Part shown: piece by piece, positions 8,250 to 19,593 of the stretch
How the letters are laid out: each line of letters begins with the position of its first letter
Numbering within the stretch: position 1 is the stretch's first letter
Origin: Oerskovia turbata
GTDB lineage: Bacteria; Actinomycetota; Actinomycetes; Actinomycetales; Cellulomonadaceae
Length of the DNA stretch: 64,000 nt
Assembly (NCBI RefSeq): GCF_000718325.1
Contig: NZ_JOFV01000017.1
Span: 1 to 64,000 of the forward strand
Direction of reading: 5' to 3'
Notes under the pieces: model-generated
What the model was told of the DNA's origin: nothing
The model's database searches: none
Seen by the model: the letters and a program-made list of their open reading frames with translations, nothing else
Program-made: the position numbers and the translations under genes

Positions 8250-9389
8250 ATGATGCTCAACATCCTCGGCGCGGTCCTGCTGATCGTCGGCTTCTACGCC
8301 GCGTGGCGCCTCGCCCCGCGGCGCCCCGACGCCCCCGCCGCAGGCTGGTTCCCCGACCCCGCCTCGAAGTCCCCGCGCCGCCGCCTCTGGGACGGCCAGG
8401 CCTGGACGGCACGGGTCACGGACGGTGCCGAGCGGACGAACCGCGGCCACCGCTTCCGAGGCCGGTTCTGGGGCCGGTGGGTCTGGATCCTCGCCGCTGC
8501 GCTCGTCGTCCTCGGTATCGGGATCATCACCTACCAGGCGACCGAGAACGTGCACGTCATGGCCGTCACGAGCTTCCTGGCCATGGCCCTCGTGTGCTGG
8601 GCCTTCTACGGCTTCGTCGACCGCCAGCTCTCGCTGCGCGACGTGATCGGCCTCCGCCAGGTCGCGGCCGTCGCGGTCGCCTCGGCCGGAGCCACGTTCC
8701 TCGTCGCCCTGAACCTCAACGACCTCACCGGGGCGATCGGCGGGATCTCGCTCGCGACGGCCCTCGTCGGGTTCACCGAGGAGACGGCCAAGCTCCTCGT
8801 CCCGATCGCGTTGTTCCTGCTCGGCACCTACCGCAACCCGCGCGCGGGCGTCGCGATCGGCCTCGCGGCCGGGTTCGGCTTCGCGATCGCGGAGACCACG
8901 CTGTACGCCTACCAGATGGCCGCTGCCTCGGGGCCGGACTTCTGCGGTGGCGAGACCCCTGCGGTCACCACCGGGTCGGTCATCGCGGCGCAGGTCGCCC
9001 GCATCTTCGGCGTCTCGCCGTTCCACTGGCTCTTCACGGGCATCGCGGTCGCGATCGCGTGGCGCGCGTGGCACCTCTACGGCCGCAAGGGGATGCCTGC
9101 CGCGATCGGCGGGATCGTGCTCGTCATGGTCGTCCACTCGCTCAACGACACCAGCGCGACCCTGGGATGCGGCGAGCCGACGGTCCAGTCGCTCCTGGCC
9201 CTGGCCCGCTACGCCCTGGTGATCGTCATGTACCTGGTCTTCAAGGCCTGGGCACGCAAGCACACGCCGCCGCAGCTGATCGGCTCGGTCAGCAAGGGCT
9301 GGACCCCGAGGCACCTGGGCGAGCAGAAGGTCTCGGCCGGCGAGGCCCCCGCGCAGGAAGATCCCGCGCGCGAGCCCGCCGACGGCTGA
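8250..9389 (+). CDS. PrsW-family intramembrane metalloprotease with N-terminal DUF2510 domain
   Basis: About 379 residues. After one membrane helix (MMLNILGAVLLIVGFYAAW) comes a DUF2510 motif (AGWFPDPASKSPRRRLWDGQ). Seven or eight membrane helices follow, bearing the PrsW signature residues: GFTEETAKLL, the Glu in GFGFAIAETTLYAY, FHWLFTGIAVAIAW and VHSLNDTSA. PrsW-type enzymes cleave anti-sigma factors or other membrane proteins within the bilayer, but no target gene is nearby. ATG 8250 is used (ATG 8253 follows immediately); the upstream TTG at 8238 is less likely. The gene stands alone, and the hairpin at 9422-9458 follows it. Confidence 0.85.
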   Translation: MMLNILGAVLLIVGFYAAWRLAPRRPDAPAAGWFPDPASKSPRRRLWDGQAWTARVTDGAERTNRGHRFRGRFWGRWVWILAAALVVLGIGIITYQATENVHVMAVTSFLAMALVCWAFYGFVDRQLSLRDVIGLRQVAAVAVASAGATFLVALNLNDLTGAIGGISLATALVGFTEETAKLLVPIALFLLGTYRNPRAGVAIGLAAGFGFAIAETTLYAYQMAAASGPDFCGGETPAVTTGSVIAAQVARIFGVSPFHWLFTGIAVAIAWRAWHLYGRKGMPAAIGGIVLVMVVHSLNDTSATLGCGEPTVQSLLALARYALVIVMYLVFKAWARKHTPPQLIGSVSKGWTPRHLGEQKVSAGEAPAQEDPAREPADG

Positions 9390-9421
9390 CCCACGCACGC
9401 ACCAGCCCGACCGCGGTCGAC

Positions 9422-9458
9422 GACGCCCCCGCTCCCCTCGACGGGGCGCGGGGGCGTC
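9422..9458. terminator. Hairpin between convergent genes
   Basis: Arms GACGCCCCCGC (9422-9432) and GCGGGGGCGTC (9448-9458) enclose a nested CCCC/GGGG pair. There is no strong T-run. It can serve the PrsW gene from the left and the membrane protein gene from the right. Confidence 0.55.
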
Positions 9459-9482
9459 GGTCGTCCCGTGCGGTGGCGCCGG

Positions 9483-9905
9483 TCAGGCCCGGAAGTACCG
9501 CCGGGACGCCCGGTTCCAGAGCAGCGCGAGCACCAGGAGCGCGACGACGATCGTCAGCACGGCCCCCGTCAGGTGGTGCGGCCCGAACCGCAGCAGCAGG
9601 TAGACACCGACGCCGACCCGGACCAGCATGACGACCGTGATCGCCATGAGCGCCCACCTCCCCCGGGTCTGGAGGCCGAGCGCGACGAGCATGACGAGCA
9701 CCCCGACCACGAGGCTCAGGAGCGCGAAGAACTGGACCTCGGCGCGGGTCGCGGCGAGCGCGTCCGTCACGGCGGCGTCGCCCGCGAGCAGGAACAGCGA
9801 GATGCTGGCCACGATGTCGGTCACCGCGGCTATCCAGGTCAGGACGACCGCGACGGTGACGCTCGTGGGCCGCGCCGGGGGCCCCAGTCCGGTGAGGTCG
9901 CTCAT
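9483..9905 (-). CDS. Small four-helix membrane protein of unknown function
   Basis: 140 residues starting MSDLTGLGPPARPTSVTVAVV. Four hydrophobic segments are visible (about 15-40, 60-85, 88-105 and 112-132), ending in a basic tail (NRASRRYFRA). ATG 9905 has AGAGGTGA just upstream. The pattern resembles DUF-type actinobacterial membrane proteins, but no catalytic motif is seen. It faces the P-loop kinase gene across a 199-bp divergent spacer. Confidence 0.65.
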   Translation of the reverse strand: MSDLTGLGPPARPTSVTVAVVLTWIAAVTDIVASISLFLLAGDAAVTDALAATRAEVQFFALLSLVVGVLVMLVALGLQTRGRWALMAITVVMLVRVGVGVYLLLRFGPHHLTGAVLTIVVALLVLALLWNRASRRYFRA

Positions 9906-10104
9906 GCGGGTCACCTCTCTGCGTGAGGACGCCGTGCGTGCACGAGTCCCGGTCGGGCGGTCGGAGGTGGTGCGACACCCGGGCCTGCTACCCCGCGCGC
10001 CGCGTTCTGCGTCCCTCCGTGATACCAGCGCCGGGACGTGACCGCGCGGCGAAGCCTCCCCGCACGAGGCGATGGCTGGCACGCCCGTCGGGTAGGGTCC
10101 CCGG

Positions 10105-10689
10105 GTGCACACCGCTCTCGGCCCCCTGGACGACGTCGTCGCGCACCTCGGGCACAGCCCTCGCCGCGTCCTCGTGGCCGGGGTCTCGGGGTCGGGAAAG
10201 ACGACCCTCGCGCGGCGGATCGCCGCACGGCTGGGCCTGCCGCACACCGAGATCGACGCGCTCTTCCACGGCCCGGGCTGGACTCCTCGGGCGACGTTCC
10301 TCGACGACGTGCGCGACGTCGTCGGGCAGGAGAGTTTCGTCGTCGAGTGGCAGTACCGCGCGGCGCGACAGCTTCTCCTGGACGAGGCCGACCTCGTCGT
10401 GTGGCTCGACCTGCCGGTGGCGACGACGATGCGCCAGGTCGTGGCACGCACGGTGCGGCGCGCGTGGCGGCACGAGGTGCTGTGGAACGGCAATGTCGAG
10501 CCACCGCTGCGGACGGTCCTCCGGGACCCGGGCCACGTCGTCCGGTGGGCGTGGTCGACGAGGCACTCGCTGCGCGGTCTCCCGGCCACGGTCGCACGCC
10601 AGGACCCACCGCCGATCCTCGTCCGCCTGCGCAGCAGGCGTCAGGTCGAGACCTGGGTCAGACGGCTTCCTGCGCCACCCAGTCGCTGA
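10105..10689 (+). CDS. P-loop nucleotide kinase-like protein (adenylate kinase / FlaR-like)
   Basis: 194 residues from GTG 10105. The Walker A motif GVSGSGKTTLARRI is at about residues 26-39, followed by LPHTEIDALFHGPGWTPR and an acidic DLVVWLDLP segment typical of the Walker B strand. A basic C-terminal half has several Arg residues that could form a lid. This layout belongs to small kinases annotated as topology-modulation or shikimate/adenylate-kinase-like proteins, and the substrate is unknown. The 3' end overlaps the convergent Nudix gene by 32 bp. Confidence 0.7.
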   Translation: MHTALGPLDDVVAHLGHSPRRVLVAGVSGSGKTTLARRIAARLGLPHTEIDALFHGPGWTPRATFLDDVRDVVGQESFVVEWQYRAARQLLLDEADLVVWLDLPVATTMRQVVARTVRRAWRHEVLWNGNVEPPLRTVLRDPGHVVRWAWSTRHSLRGLPATVARQDPPPILVRLRSRRQVETWVRRLPAPPSR

Positions 10690-11086
10690 GCGCGTCGACG
10701 ATCCGGACGTCGCCGTCCAGCCAGTCGACGCTCCCCCAGCTACCGGTCGGCAGCCAGGCCAGCGCGTCGTGCTCGACGAGCGGCTCGGGCTCCCCCGCGA
10801 CGATGCGCGCGAGCCACAGGCGCATGACGTGCCGGTCCGTGATGTACCAGCCCCCGTCGTCGGGCCCGACGAGCTCGCCACCGAGCTCGACCTGCACCCC
10901 CAGCTCCTCGCGGAGCTCGCGGTGCAGCCCGTCGACGGGCGTCTCCCCCGGATCGACCTTGCCCCCCGGGAACTCCCAGCGTCCCGCGAGCTCGACCGGC
11001 CGAGAACGTCGGGCGGCGAGCAGCAGGCTGGGGCTCGCGAGGTCGTCGACGACGGCGGCGGCCACCACGAGACGGCGGGAGATCAT
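10658..11086 (-). CDS. Nudix hydrolase (MutT-like)
   Basis: 142 residues with a complete Nudix box, GKVDPGETPVDGLHRELREE (about residues 42-61), matching GX5EX7REUXEEXGU. The N-terminal strand ISRRLVVAAAVVDD and the GRWEFPGG lead-in are those of 8-oxo-dGTPase-like MutT proteins. It probably sanitises oxidised nucleotides or hydrolyses a related nucleoside diphosphate derivative. It overlaps the kinase gene at 3' ends. Confidence 0.85.
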   Translation of the reverse strand: MISRRLVVAAAVVDDLASPSLLLAARRSRPVELAGRWEFPGGKVDPGETPVDGLHRELREELGVQVELGGELVGPDDGGWYITDRHVMRLWLARIVAGEPEPLVEHDALAWLPTGSWGSVDWLDGDVRIVDALSDWVAQEAV

Positions 11087-11136
11087 GTGCGCAGTGTTTC
11101 ACGCCGACCACGACGAGACCTGGTCGACCCCACGCT

Positions 11137-11157
11137 CCCGCCCGCGGAACGGGCGGG
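11137..11157 (-). terminator. GC-rich hairpin downstream of the small LuxR-type gene
   Basis: Arms CCCGCCCG and CGGGCGGG surround a 5-nt loop, 20 bp past the stop of the gene at 11178. There is no T-run, so termination is only suggested. Confidence 0.35.
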
Positions 11158-11177
11158 CCCTCCCCCGAGAGCAGAGG

Positions 11178-11420
11178 TCAGCGGACGCCCGCGTCCTTGG
11201 CCCACTGGACGGCTTCGGCGCGCGTCGAGACACCGAGCTTGCGGTAGAGGCTGCGCACCTGCGACTTCACGGTGTTGCGGGTGACGAACAGCTTGGTGGC
11301 GATCTGCTCCAAGGTGATGTCCTCGGAAAGGTTCGACAGCACGACCTGCTCACGGCGGGTGAGTGGTGCTGCGAGCTGGACGGCCGGCGACTCTGTCCGG
11401 GCCAGTTCGATGATGCTCAT
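11178..11420 (-). CDS. Stand-alone LuxR-type HTH transcription regulator
   Basis: 80 residues from ATG 11420, chosen because GGAGGA precedes it closely; the upstream ATG would place the ribosome site inside the protein. Almost the whole chain is a LuxR/GerE helix-turn-helix: LTRREQVVLSNLSEDITLEQ, then the recognition helix FVTRNTVKSQVRSLYRKLGV. There is no receiver or ligand domain, so it resembles the isolated GerE-type regulators of actinobacteria. A perfect CRP-type palindrome lies 260 bp upstream at 11680-11695. Confidence 0.8.
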   Translation of the reverse strand: MSIIELARTESPAVQLAAPLTRREQVVLSNLSEDITLEQIATKLFVTRNTVKSQVRSLYRKLGVSTRAEAVQWAKDAGVR

Positions 11421-11679
11421 GCTTCCTCCATGTGCTGACCGGTCTTCCCATCGCGTCATGGGTCGATCCGGTGAGGTGCTGCTACTGGGAGAGATGGGCG
11501 AACCAGCGATTCATGACGCGGTTCTTCACCCTCAATCTCAGCGGTCTTTCACGACGGGGTCACCCGCGGCGTGATGCACAGTATCCACGCAGGTCAGGCG
11601 CCCAAAGACAGGGTGCCGACGACGACAGACGAATTCTCCTCTGTGGCACGGATCACTCCCTGTTCCTTGCGACAAGAAA

Positions 11680-11695
11680 TGTGACCCGCCTCACA
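11680..11695. promoter_or_regulatory. CRP/GlxR-type binding site
   Basis: TGTGACCCGCCTCACA is an exact TGTGA-N6-TCACA palindrome. It is the only notable signal in the 393-bp gene-free stretch 11421-11813, apart from the terminator at 11735-11775. No clear promoter hexamers were found beside it. Its likely client is the LuxR-type gene at 11420. Confidence 0.6.
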
Positions 11696-11734
11696 GTCTG
11701 GCGCGCCCGCGCGCCGAGTGACAACCGGAGACGA

Positions 11735-11775
11735 CCGAGGGCCGCCCGGCGACGACGTCGCTGAGCGGCCCTCGG
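11735..11775 (-). terminator. Terminator of the gcv operon
   Basis: Arms CCGAGGGCCGC (11735-11745) and GCGGCCCTCGG (11765-11775) lie 39 bp beyond the gcvH stop. The 19-nt loop contains a second small palindrome (CGACGACGTCG). No T-run follows. Confidence 0.55.
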
Positions 11776-11813
11776 CGGGAACCTCGGGAGGAGCCTCGGG
11801 AGAAAGTGGCCGG

Positions 11814-12185
11814 TCAGCCGCCCACGAGCGCGCTGTACTCGTCGGCCGTGAGCACCGGACCGGTCTCGGTCACGTCGACCTTGATGAGCCATCCCCCGGC
11901 GAAGGGCTCGGCGTTGACGAGCGACGGGTCGTCGATCGCGGCCTGGTTGACCTCGGCCACGGTCCCGGTGACGGGCGAGTAGAGCTCCGAGACCGACTTG
12001 GTCGACTCGACCTCGCCGATCACCGCACCCGCCGTGACGGTCGCCCCGACCTCCGGCAGCTCGAGGTAGACGATGTCGCCGAGCGCCTCGGCGGCCGTGC
12101 TCGTGATGCCGACGACGGCGGGAGTCGAGTCGTCGAGCCACTCGTGCTCGGCGGTGTACTGCAGGTCGGCGGGGAAGTCTGCCAT
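11814..12185 (-). CDS. gcvH: Glycine cleavage system H protein
   Basis: 123 residues, the normal length. It carries the lipoyl-lysine motif in [20 protein letters not shown] (the Lys of ESTKS) and the flanking [20 protein letters not shown]. It shuttles the aminomethyl group between GcvP, GcvT and the lipoamide dehydrogenase. ATG 12185 has AGGAG 8 nt upstream. It is the last gene of gcvP-gcvT-gcvH, 71 bp after gcvT. Confidence 0.95.
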   Translation of the reverse strand: MADFPADLQYTAEHEWLDDSTPAVVGITSTAAEALGDIVYLELPEVGATVTAGAVIGEVESTKSVSELYSPVTGTVAEVNQAAIDDPSLVNAEPFAGGWLIKVDVTETGPVLTADEYSALVGG

Positions 12186-12256
12186 GAGGTGCTCCTGGTC
12201 TGCTGGTGGACGATCGGCGGGTTGGACGAGTTGGGCGGTCGGGCCGAAGGCCCGGG

Positions 12257-13456
12257 TCAGGACGTCTGAGGACGACGGTAGAACGGCATGGGCACGATGA
12301 CCACCGGCTCCTCACGGCCCCGGACGTCGACCGCGAGCTCGGTGCCCTCGGCACTGAACTCGGGCGTCACGTAGGCCATCGCGATGGGGTGCCCGAGGGT
12401 CGGCGAGGGAGCCCCCGAGGTCACGACGCCGATCTGCACGTCGGGCTCCTTGCCCGGGATCACGACGGCGTAGCCCGCGCGAGCGGGTCGCTTGCCCAGG
12501 CCACGGAGACCGACGAGCACGCGCGCGGGCTGGGCCCCCTTGCGCGAGGCGAGGGCTGCGCGGCCCACGAAGTCGAGCGGCTCGCCCTCGGCATCGACCT
12601 TGTCGAGCTTGACGACACGACCCAGTCCTGCCTCGAAAGGCGTCGTGGTCGTGTCGAGCTCGTGGCCGTAGAGCGGCATGCCGGCCTCGAGGCGCAGCGA
12701 GTCGCGGGCCGAGAGGCCCGCCGGGACGAGGCCGAGAGGCTCCCCCGCGGCCTGCACCTTCTGCCACAGCTCGCGCGCCCGACCGGCGGGGACGAACAGC
12801 TCGAACCCGTCCTCCCCCGTGTAGCCGGTGCGCGCGACCAGGGCGTCGATCCCGGCGACCCTGAGCTCGACCGACGCGTAGTACTTCAAGTCCCTGACGA
12901 TCTGTACATCGTCGGGGGCGACGAGCGAGCCGACGATCTCCTCGGCACGCGGACCCTGGACCGCGACCAGCGCGGTGTCCGCGGCCTGGTCGGTGACGGT
13001 CGCGTCGAAGCCCTCGCACCGGCGGACGAGCTCGCCGGTCACGAGCGGCGCGTTCCCGGCGTTGGCGACAACGAGGAACCGCTCCTCGCCCAGGCGGTAG
13101 ACGACCAGGTCGTCGAGCACCGAGCCGTCCTCGGCGCAGAGCATGGTGTAGCGCGCGCGCCCCACGGCCACCGCGGTGAGGTTGCCGACGAGCGCGTGGT
13201 CCAGGGCGGCGGCAGCCTGCGGCCCGCTGACCTCGATCTCGCCCATGTGCGAGAGGTCGAACAGGCCTGCGGCCTCGCGCACCGCGCGGTGCTCGGCCAG
13301 GTCGCTCGTGTAGCGCAACGGCATCTGCCAGCCGCCGAAGCTCGTGAGCGAGGCGCCCAGGGCGACGTGCTCCTCGTGGAGCGGGCTGAGGCGGTCGACA
13401 GCCGGAGCTGCCGCCAGACCCGCGGACGCGCCGGTCTGCTTCTCGGAGTCCGACAT
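12257..13456 (-). CDS. gcvT: Glycine cleavage system T protein (aminomethyltransferase)
   Basis: 399 residues. Family landmarks are [20 protein letters not shown], the folate/active-site region [28 protein letters not shown] and the Asp/Arg region [18 protein letters not shown]. It transfers the methylene group from the H-protein lipoyl arm to tetrahydrofolate, releasing ammonia. A ribosome site GAGAGG precedes ATG 13456. It is separated from gcvP by 138 bp that carry a long inverted repeat (see 13502-13587). Confidence 0.95.
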   Translation of the reverse strand: MSDSEKQTGASAGLAAAPAVDRLSPLHEEHVALGASLTSFGGWQMPLRYTSDLAEHRAVREAAGLFDLSHMGEIEVSGPQAAAALDHALVGNLTAVAVGRARYTMLCAEDGSVLDDLVVYRLGEERFLVVANAGNAPLVTGELVRRCEGFDATVTDQAADTALVAVQGPRAEEIVGSLVAPDDVQIVRDLKYYASVELRVAGIDALVARTGYTGEDGFELFVPAGRARELWQKVQAAGEPLGLVPAGLSARDSLRLEAGMPLYGHELDTTTTPFEAGLGRVVKLDKVDAEGEPLDFVGRAALASRKGAQPARVLVGLRGLGKRPARAGYAVVIPGKEPDVQIGVVTSGAPSPTLGHPIAMAYVTPEFSAEGTELAVDVRGREEPVVIVPMPFYRRPQTS

Positions 13457-13501
13457 GGGTGGTCCTCTCGTTGTGTTGTCAGACCCGGCGTGACCTCTGC
13501 A

Positions 13502-13587
13502 TCACGCTGGTTCTGACACGGGGGTAGGTGGGTCCGACGTGTCAGAACGAGCGAGAGCTCGAGGTCACGCTGGTTCTGACACGTCGG
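13502..13587. repeat. Direct and inverted repeats in the gcvP-gcvT spacer
   Basis: A 19-bp sequence TCACGCTGGTTCTGACACG occurs at 13502-13520 and again at 13565-13583. An inverted copy at 13538-13556 differs at two positions. The inverted copy and the copy nearest gcvP extend to perfect 15-bp arms, CCGACGTGTCAGAAC (13534-13548) and GTTCTGACACGTCGG (13573-13587). The transcript can therefore fold into alternative hairpins. Confidence 0.75.
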
Positions 13588-13594
13588 TGGGTGG

Positions 13595-16495
<2,901 letters not shown>

Positions 16496-16547
16496 GGAGG
16501 TCTCCGGGGGTCGGCGAGGAAGACGACGGCACGCCCAGGGGCCTGCC

Positions 16548-16798
16548 GGTTCCTCCCCGCTCTGTCATCGGACGCGCAGCGTCGACCTGAGAGTTTTGCC
16601 GGTCCGCCATGGTCCTCGCGGACCCGGGGCGCGCCGGCTTGCACCGTCGGTAGGGGACCCCTCCGCCCGAGGGCGGACGCGGGGTCGCCGCTTTCCAGAG
16701 TTGCCTCGCCACCGCGGTACGTCGGCCTGAGAGATTCTCGGGGAGGAGTTGCTCCTTCGGCGCCGACCTCACCCTGAGGTGGCCGGGCTCTCCCGCAG
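16548..16798 (-). promoter_or_regulatory. Tandem glycine riboswitch
   Basis: Two glycine aptamers are recognisable on the minus strand. Aptamer I (about 16692-16798) has GGGAGAG, GCCGAAGGAGCAAC and ATCTCTCAGGC, ending near CTCTGGAAAG. Aptamer II (about 16548-16690) has GACGGTGCAAGCC, AAACTCTCAGGT and GATGACAGAGCGGGGAGG. The elements CGAAGGnGCAA and CTCTCAGG are the conserved glycine-binding core. It precedes gcvP by about 50 nt. Because the dehydrogenase gene ends at 16834, the promoter must lie in or against that gene's 3' end. Confidence 0.9.
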
Positions 16799-16833
16799 TG
16801 GTTCGAGCAGCAGTATGTGGTTGTGGGCTCAGC

Positions 16834-18312
16834 CTAGCGCCCGTGGTCGGGCGGCGGTGCGGCCTTCTCGCAGGGACCACCGTGCACGACGACGGAGCGC
16901 ACCGTCGCGAGGCGTCCCACCGCACGCTCGAGCGCCCGGGCGCGGCGTTCGCTGGCCCGGAAGCCCACGTGGATCGTGCCCGCGTCGCCGTCGCCGTCGA
17001 CCTCTTCGGTCGCGAGGTGCTCGAAGCTCACGCCGCGCGTCGAGAAGACACCCGTGAGACCGGTCAGCGTGCCCGCGCGGTGCACGCCCTCGACCTGGGC
17101 CACCCAGGACGGTTCGTCAGCCTCGAGGTCACCGGTCCCGTCGAGGCCGCCGTGCCCTGTGGTCCCCTCGGGTCGGGCCGGCCCAGCACTCGCTGCGGCC
17201 CCGGCAACCGCTGCCGCCCCAGGGGGCCCGGCAGCCGGTCCGCCCTCCGCTCCCGCCGCCTGCAAAGCCGACCCTACGGCCGCTGCCGCTCCGCGCAGGC
17301 GGCGCGTCTCGTCGTCGGGCAGGGAGTCCAGGAGGACGCGGGTCCATCCCTCGGGGCCCAGCACGATCGGGACGCCCAGGACCCCGTGCTGCTGCTCGCC
17401 CGCGAGCGCCACCTCGCCGTCGAGCGCGACCTGCCCGGCGACGACGATCTCGCGGCCGTCGAGCACGACCTCGACGAGGTCGACCGTAGCGGACGCCGTG
17501 GCGGTCGCGGTCTTGGCGCCGCTCTGGTGCGTCATCCAGGGGCGTGCGACGACGCGCAGGTCGGCGGGCCAGGTGTCGATCAGGCGGTACGCGGCGCCGA
17601 CGTCGGTGGCCGCGAGCTCGACGAGCTCGGCCTTGGCGGCCGCGACCTCGTCCGGGAACGCGTCGAGCGTGCGCCCGCGCCGCAGGAGCCGCACGGCACG
17701 AGCCCGCTCGGCGAGGTCGTGCCCGCTGAGGCGGACGGTCGACCAGAGCGGCACGGCGTCCTCGCCGTGCTGCCCCCCGACGAACCCGCCCACCCGGTGC
17801 CGTCGGACGCCCAGCTCGACGGCGATCTCGCGCCGGAAGCGGAGCGTGTCGAGCCAGGCCCCCATCCCGACGACGCGGCGCGCGCCCAGCGTCCGGGCCA
17901 TGACGGCGACGCCGACCTCGACGGGGTTGGACACCACGATCACGACCTCGTGCCCCGAGCCGTGCCGTGCGATCGCGTCGGCGTACTCGGCGAAGACCTC
18001 ACGGTTGGCGACGGCGAGCACGGTCCGGTCGAGCGAGGCGCCCGAGCGGGCGGGCGTCGTCGCCCCGGCTGCGACGACGACCACGTCCGCGACGACGTCG
18101 GCGGGGGAGTGGGCCACGTCGATGAGGGGGGCGTGCTCGTCGTAGGCGTCGACGAGGTCGGCGCGCAGCCCGTGGACCGCACGACCCGACGCGCCGCCGG
18201 GGCGGCCGACGAGCTGCAGCCGGGAGGTCGTGGGCAGGACGCGCCGCTCGACGAGCTGCGTGACGACCTGCCGCCCGACGTCGCCGGTCGCTCCGAGCAC
18301 CGCTACGTCCAT
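16834..18312 (-). CDS. Malate/lactate dehydrogenase-like protein with C-terminal ACT-like domain
   Basis: 492 residues. Residues 1-330 follow the LDH/MDH fold: the Rossmann loop VLGATGDVGRQVV, VVVAAGATTPARSG, VSNPVEV, the substrate-binding region WLDTLRFRREIA and the catalytic His in GGQHGEDAVPLWS. An Ala/Gly/Pro-rich linker (about 340-400) leads to a domain of about 80 residues, SWVAQVEGVHRAGTLTGLTG and TIHVGFRASERRARALERAV, with the layout of an ACT regulatory domain. Family members are usually 310-330 residues, so this is a fusion. NAD-linked 2-hydroxyacid oxidation is likely; the substrate and ACT ligand are unknown. It neighbours, and reads toward, the glycine operon. Confidence 0.75.
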   Translation of the reverse strand: MDVAVLGATGDVGRQVVTQLVERRVLPTTSRLQLVGRPGGASGRAVHGLRADLVDAYDEHAPLIDVAHSPADVVADVVVVAAGATTPARSGASLDRTVLAVANREVFAEYADAIARHGSGHEVVIVVSNPVEVGVAVMARTLGARRVVGMGAWLDTLRFRREIAVELGVRRHRVGGFVGGQHGEDAVPLWSTVRLSGHDLAERARAVRLLRRGRTLDAFPDEVAAAKAELVELAATDVGAAYRLIDTWPADLRVVARPWMTHQSGAKTATATASATVDLVEVVLDGREIVVAGQVALDGEVALAGEQQHGVLGVPIVLGPEGWTRVLLDSLPDDETRRLRGAAAAVGSALQAAGAEGGPAAGPPGAAAVAGAAASAGPARPEGTTGHGGLDGTGDLEADEPSWVAQVEGVHRAGTLTGLTGVFSTRGVSFEHLATEEVDGDGDAGTIHVGFRASERRARALERAVGRLATVRSVVVHGGPCEKAAPPPDHGR

Positions 18313-18489
18313 CCGAGCAGGCTACGTCCGGTCGGTCCGCGCCGCAGGCACGGGCTCTGGACCGGGCGCGGCCCCGGGAGCGGCCCCGGCAGGGCGTGAA
18401 GCAGGCCGACGCCGCGCGTGCCGCATAGGAGGTGGAAAACCGACGTGTGCTCCCGGCGAGCACGCCCGAGATCGACGGAGGTGCGCCCG

Positions 18490-19134
18490 GTGACGAACCC
18501 CGAGAATCGCCGCACGGGGTTCTTGCTGACGACGGCCACGCTCGTGATGTTCCTGCTCCTCGCTCTGCTCGAGGGCTGCGTCGGGGACGATCGTGCGAGC
18601 ACGACGGGACCGGCCGACGGGTCGTCCGTGGCCGACGCCGCTGCCTCGGCCCCGCCCGAGGAGCTGGCCGTCGCCACGGGGGAGACGATCGCCGTCGAGG
18701 ACGTCGACAGGCTTCCGCCCGGCAAGCGCGCCTTCGTGCTGCCCGACGAGACACGGGTCGTCGTCGCGAGCGACGAACCTCTGCCCGAGCGCGTCCGGGC
18801 GTGGGTGCAGGGTCAGGTCGACAGGACGGTCCAGGACCCGGGCGTTCCGGGGCAGATCACGACGAACCGCAGCCTGATCGTCGACACGGCGCAGGGGATC
18901 GCCCGGAAGGTCGGTCTCCAGACCGGCAAGCAGATCGTCTTCGTGTACCCGCTCGTCGGGGGCTGCCCGGCGGACTCCGAACCGTTCCTCGGCTGGGCGC
19001 ACACCTCGATCACGTTGTACGACGCGTTCGACTGCGACGTGCTGCCGACCAGGGAGGCGGCCGAGGCACGGGTCGCCGAGACCATCGCGGCCCAGAAGGA
19101 CCCGGAGCGCTACCAGGTCTTCGTCCGTGAGTAG
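18490..19134 (+). CDS. Exported or membrane-anchored protein of unknown function
   Basis: 214 residues from GTG 18490 with GGAGG 9 nt upstream. One hydrophobic segment (GFLLTTATLVMFLLLALLEG) ends at a Cys (EGCVGDD). That Cys could be a lipid site, although Glu at position -2 departs from the lipobox. The exterior part is acidic and includes RVRAWVQGQVDRTVQDPG and a Cys pair (GCPADSEP and FDCDVLP). No catalytic motif is recognised. It is divergent from the dehydrogenase gene. Confidence 0.65.
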   Translation: MTNPENRRTGFLLTTATLVMFLLLALLEGCVGDDRASTTGPADGSSVADAAASAPPEELAVATGETIAVEDVDRLPPGKRAFVLPDETRVVVASDEPLPERVRAWVQGQVDRTVQDPGVPGQITTNRSLIVDTAQGIARKVGLQTGKQIVFVYPLVGGCPADSEPFLGWAHTSITLYDAFDCDVLPTREAAEARVAETIAAQKDPERYQVFVRE

Positions 19135-19290
19135 CAGCCACACGATCTCCACGACTCTCACCACTGTCCCGCCCACGTCCGAGGGCGCGCCTCCGTCGAG
19201 CCGCCCGCGGCGCGGGCAGGATGAGTTGCTCACCTCGTCGCGTGCCCGCGTCGGGGACCACCACGAGCGCCCGAGGGGGCTTCACCCAGC

Positions 19291-19551
19291 ATGGACATGA
19301 CCTCGCAGGACCCGCAGCCCCGGACGACCGCCTACGTCCCTCGGCACCTGGCCGCACCGGCCGCGCCGACCGCGCCGACCGGACAGGTCGCACCAGCTGC
19401 TCCGACCGGACAGGTCGCACCGGCGCGACGCGCCGACCTGCCCGCGGATCCTCGGTCGATGCGCTGGGACCGGTCGGCGGGCACCCTCACCCGGGTCCTG
19501 GACGAGCTGTCGGTGCTCGACGACGGCGGCCTGTCGCTCGGGAGCCGCTGA
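19291..19551 (+). CDS. Small Pro/Ala-rich hypothetical protein
   Basis: 86 residues starting MDMTSQDPQPRTTAYVPRHL. It contains a duplicated segment APTGQVAPA and a more ordered end, DRSAGTLTRVLDELSVLDDG. GAGGGGG lies about 9 nt before the ATG, and third positions are strongly G/C, which supports coding. No family is recognised. Confidence 0.5.
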   Translation: MDMTSQDPQPRTTAYVPRHLAAPAAPTAPTGQVAPAAPTGQVAPARRADLPADPRSMRWDRSAGTLTRVLDELSVLDDGGLSLGSR

Positions 19552-19593
19552 GCGGCCCGGCCCGGCCCTGCGCGGCCGGCAGGCCCGGCCCGT

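Noticed and set aside
11432..11764. A plus-strand frame of 110 codons between the LuxR-type gene and gcvH
   Set aside because: It has weak coding bias, no ribosome site, and crosses both the CRP-type palindrome and the gcv terminator.
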